Assembly (NCBI GenBank): GCA_023136735.1
Contig: JAGLQQ010000025.1
Coordinates: 1-7,517, forward strand
Length of the DNA: 7,517 nucleotides
Reading direction: 5' to 3'
Source: Candidatus Omnitrophota bacterium
GTDB lineage: Bacteria > Omnitrophota > Gorgyraeia > B26-G9
Positions 7,294-7,517 of the stretch are shown piece after piece. The notes under the pieces are model-generated. The model worked only from the letters and a program-made list of their open reading frames with translations. It had not been told where the DNA came from and searched no databases. The position numbers and the translations under genes were made by a program. Within the stretch, counting starts at the first letter, position 1. Every line of letters starts with the position of its first letter.

Positions 7294-7497
7294 TGTAGTA
7301 TTGTAACTTGGTATTGACAATATTGGGATGAAAATAACTATTTTTGCGGATTCAAAGGCTGATGATACATGGATGTGTAAAAGCAGACTTTGCCCTCGCA
7401 GACAAACATGGATGTCTGTCGAGAATGAGTAAAAATAGTTTTTTCAGCCGCAAACTGACAACATTCTGCATTGTAAACATATCTCCACAATACTACA
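7294..7497. mobile_element. MITE-like 204-bp element with 11-bp terminal inverted repeats
   Basis: The two ends are perfect inverted repeats: TGTAGTATTGT at 7294-7304 and ACAATACTACA at 7487-7497. The interior holds a 16-bp stem with one bulged base (7329-7345 with 7431-7446), a short palindrome TATTGACAATA (7312-7322), two exact copies of ACATGGATGT (7367-7376 and 7406-7415), and a small hairpin CAGACA/TGTCTG (7399-7404 with 7413-7418). No transposase is encoded. Reading leftward, one frame is open across most of the element and ends at 7338. The flanks are units of one heptamer array, with no clear target-site duplication apart from that similarity. A small non-autonomous transposon derivative or a structured intergenic repeat family fits best. 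It cannot be called mobile without other copies in the genome. Confidence 0.5.
7329..7446. repeat. Long imperfect inverted repeat (stem-loop) inside the element
   Basis: TGAAAA plus AACTATTTTT (7329-7334 and 7336-7345, with T7335 bulged) is complementary to AAAAATAGTTTTTTCA (7431-7446). After a symmetric 4-by-4 internal loop, ATTC (7350-7353) can pair with GAAT (7423-7426). Competing pairings exist: TTTGCGG (7343-7349) with CCGCAAA (7448-7454), and GGCTGA (7357-7362) with TCAGCC (7444-7449). As RNA or single-stranded DNA this could fold in more than one way. A rho-independent terminator is unlikely, because the stem is AT-rich and over 80 nt separates its arms. Confidence 0.6.
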
Positions 7498-7517
7498 AAT
7501 TACTAATTACTAATTAC
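7498..7517 (+). repeat. Heptanucleotide tandem array, right part (cut by the window edge)
   Basis: AATTACT, AATTACT and the truncated AATTAC start on the first base after the right inverted repeat. They share the A-R-T-T-A core and the orientation of the left array at 7244-7285. The array probably continues beyond the window, so its full copy number is unknown. Confidence 0.7.

Noticed and set aside
7329..7446. Rho-independent terminator in the mraY leader
   Set aside because: The complementary arms are AT-rich and more than 80 nt apart, and no compact GC stem followed by a U tract is seen on either strand.
7294..7517. CRISPR array or riboswitch in the repeat-rich leader
   Set aside because: The repeats are 7 bp and contiguous with no unique spacers, so this is not CRISPR. 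I recognised no known riboswitch core, and the structure coincides with element ends and not with the mraY start.

Overview
The window is a minus-strand run of the dcw (division and cell wall) cluster. In transcription order, from high to low coordinates, it holds mraY, murD, ftsW, murG, murC, murB and the first 48 codons of ddl, which runs off the left edge. No other convincing genes were found. The plus-strand open frames inside this run are antisense shadows of the mur genes.

Organism: the DNA is moderately AT-rich and the gene order is the ancestral bacterial one. By memory of family style (MraY N-terminus, short-tailed FtsW, a MurB with Cys in the proton-donor motif), it resembles uncultured Gram-negative lineages near the PVC group, such as Omnitrophota. 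This is an impression, not a demonstrated assignment.

Layout: 145-7230 is one tight polycistron. murD/ftsW, ftsW/murG and murC/murB each overlap by 4 nt (ATGA), and murB/ddl share one base (TAATG). Only two short gaps occur: 13 nt between mraY and murD, and 38 nt between murG and murC, the latter with a good Shine-Dalgarno sequence. The genes form one pathway. MraY makes lipid I, MurG converts it to lipid II, and FtsW polymerises lipid II at the septum. MurB, MurC, MurD and Ddl build the cytoplasmic UDP-MurNAc-peptide precursor. murE and murF, usually just upstream of mraY, are not in the window.

The unusual part is 7231-7517, the leader of mraY, where no murF end is found. It holds a 204-bp element with perfect 11-bp terminal inverted repeats and a long imperfect internal stem. 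A 7-bp tandem repeat of the same consensus flanks it on both sides and in the same orientation. The left part of this array carries a TATAAT that could be the -10 box for mraY. The element looks like a non-autonomous, MITE-like or structured intergenic repeat. It is the only candidate for something undescribed here; the remainder is ordinary core-genome sequence apart from small points in murB and murD.
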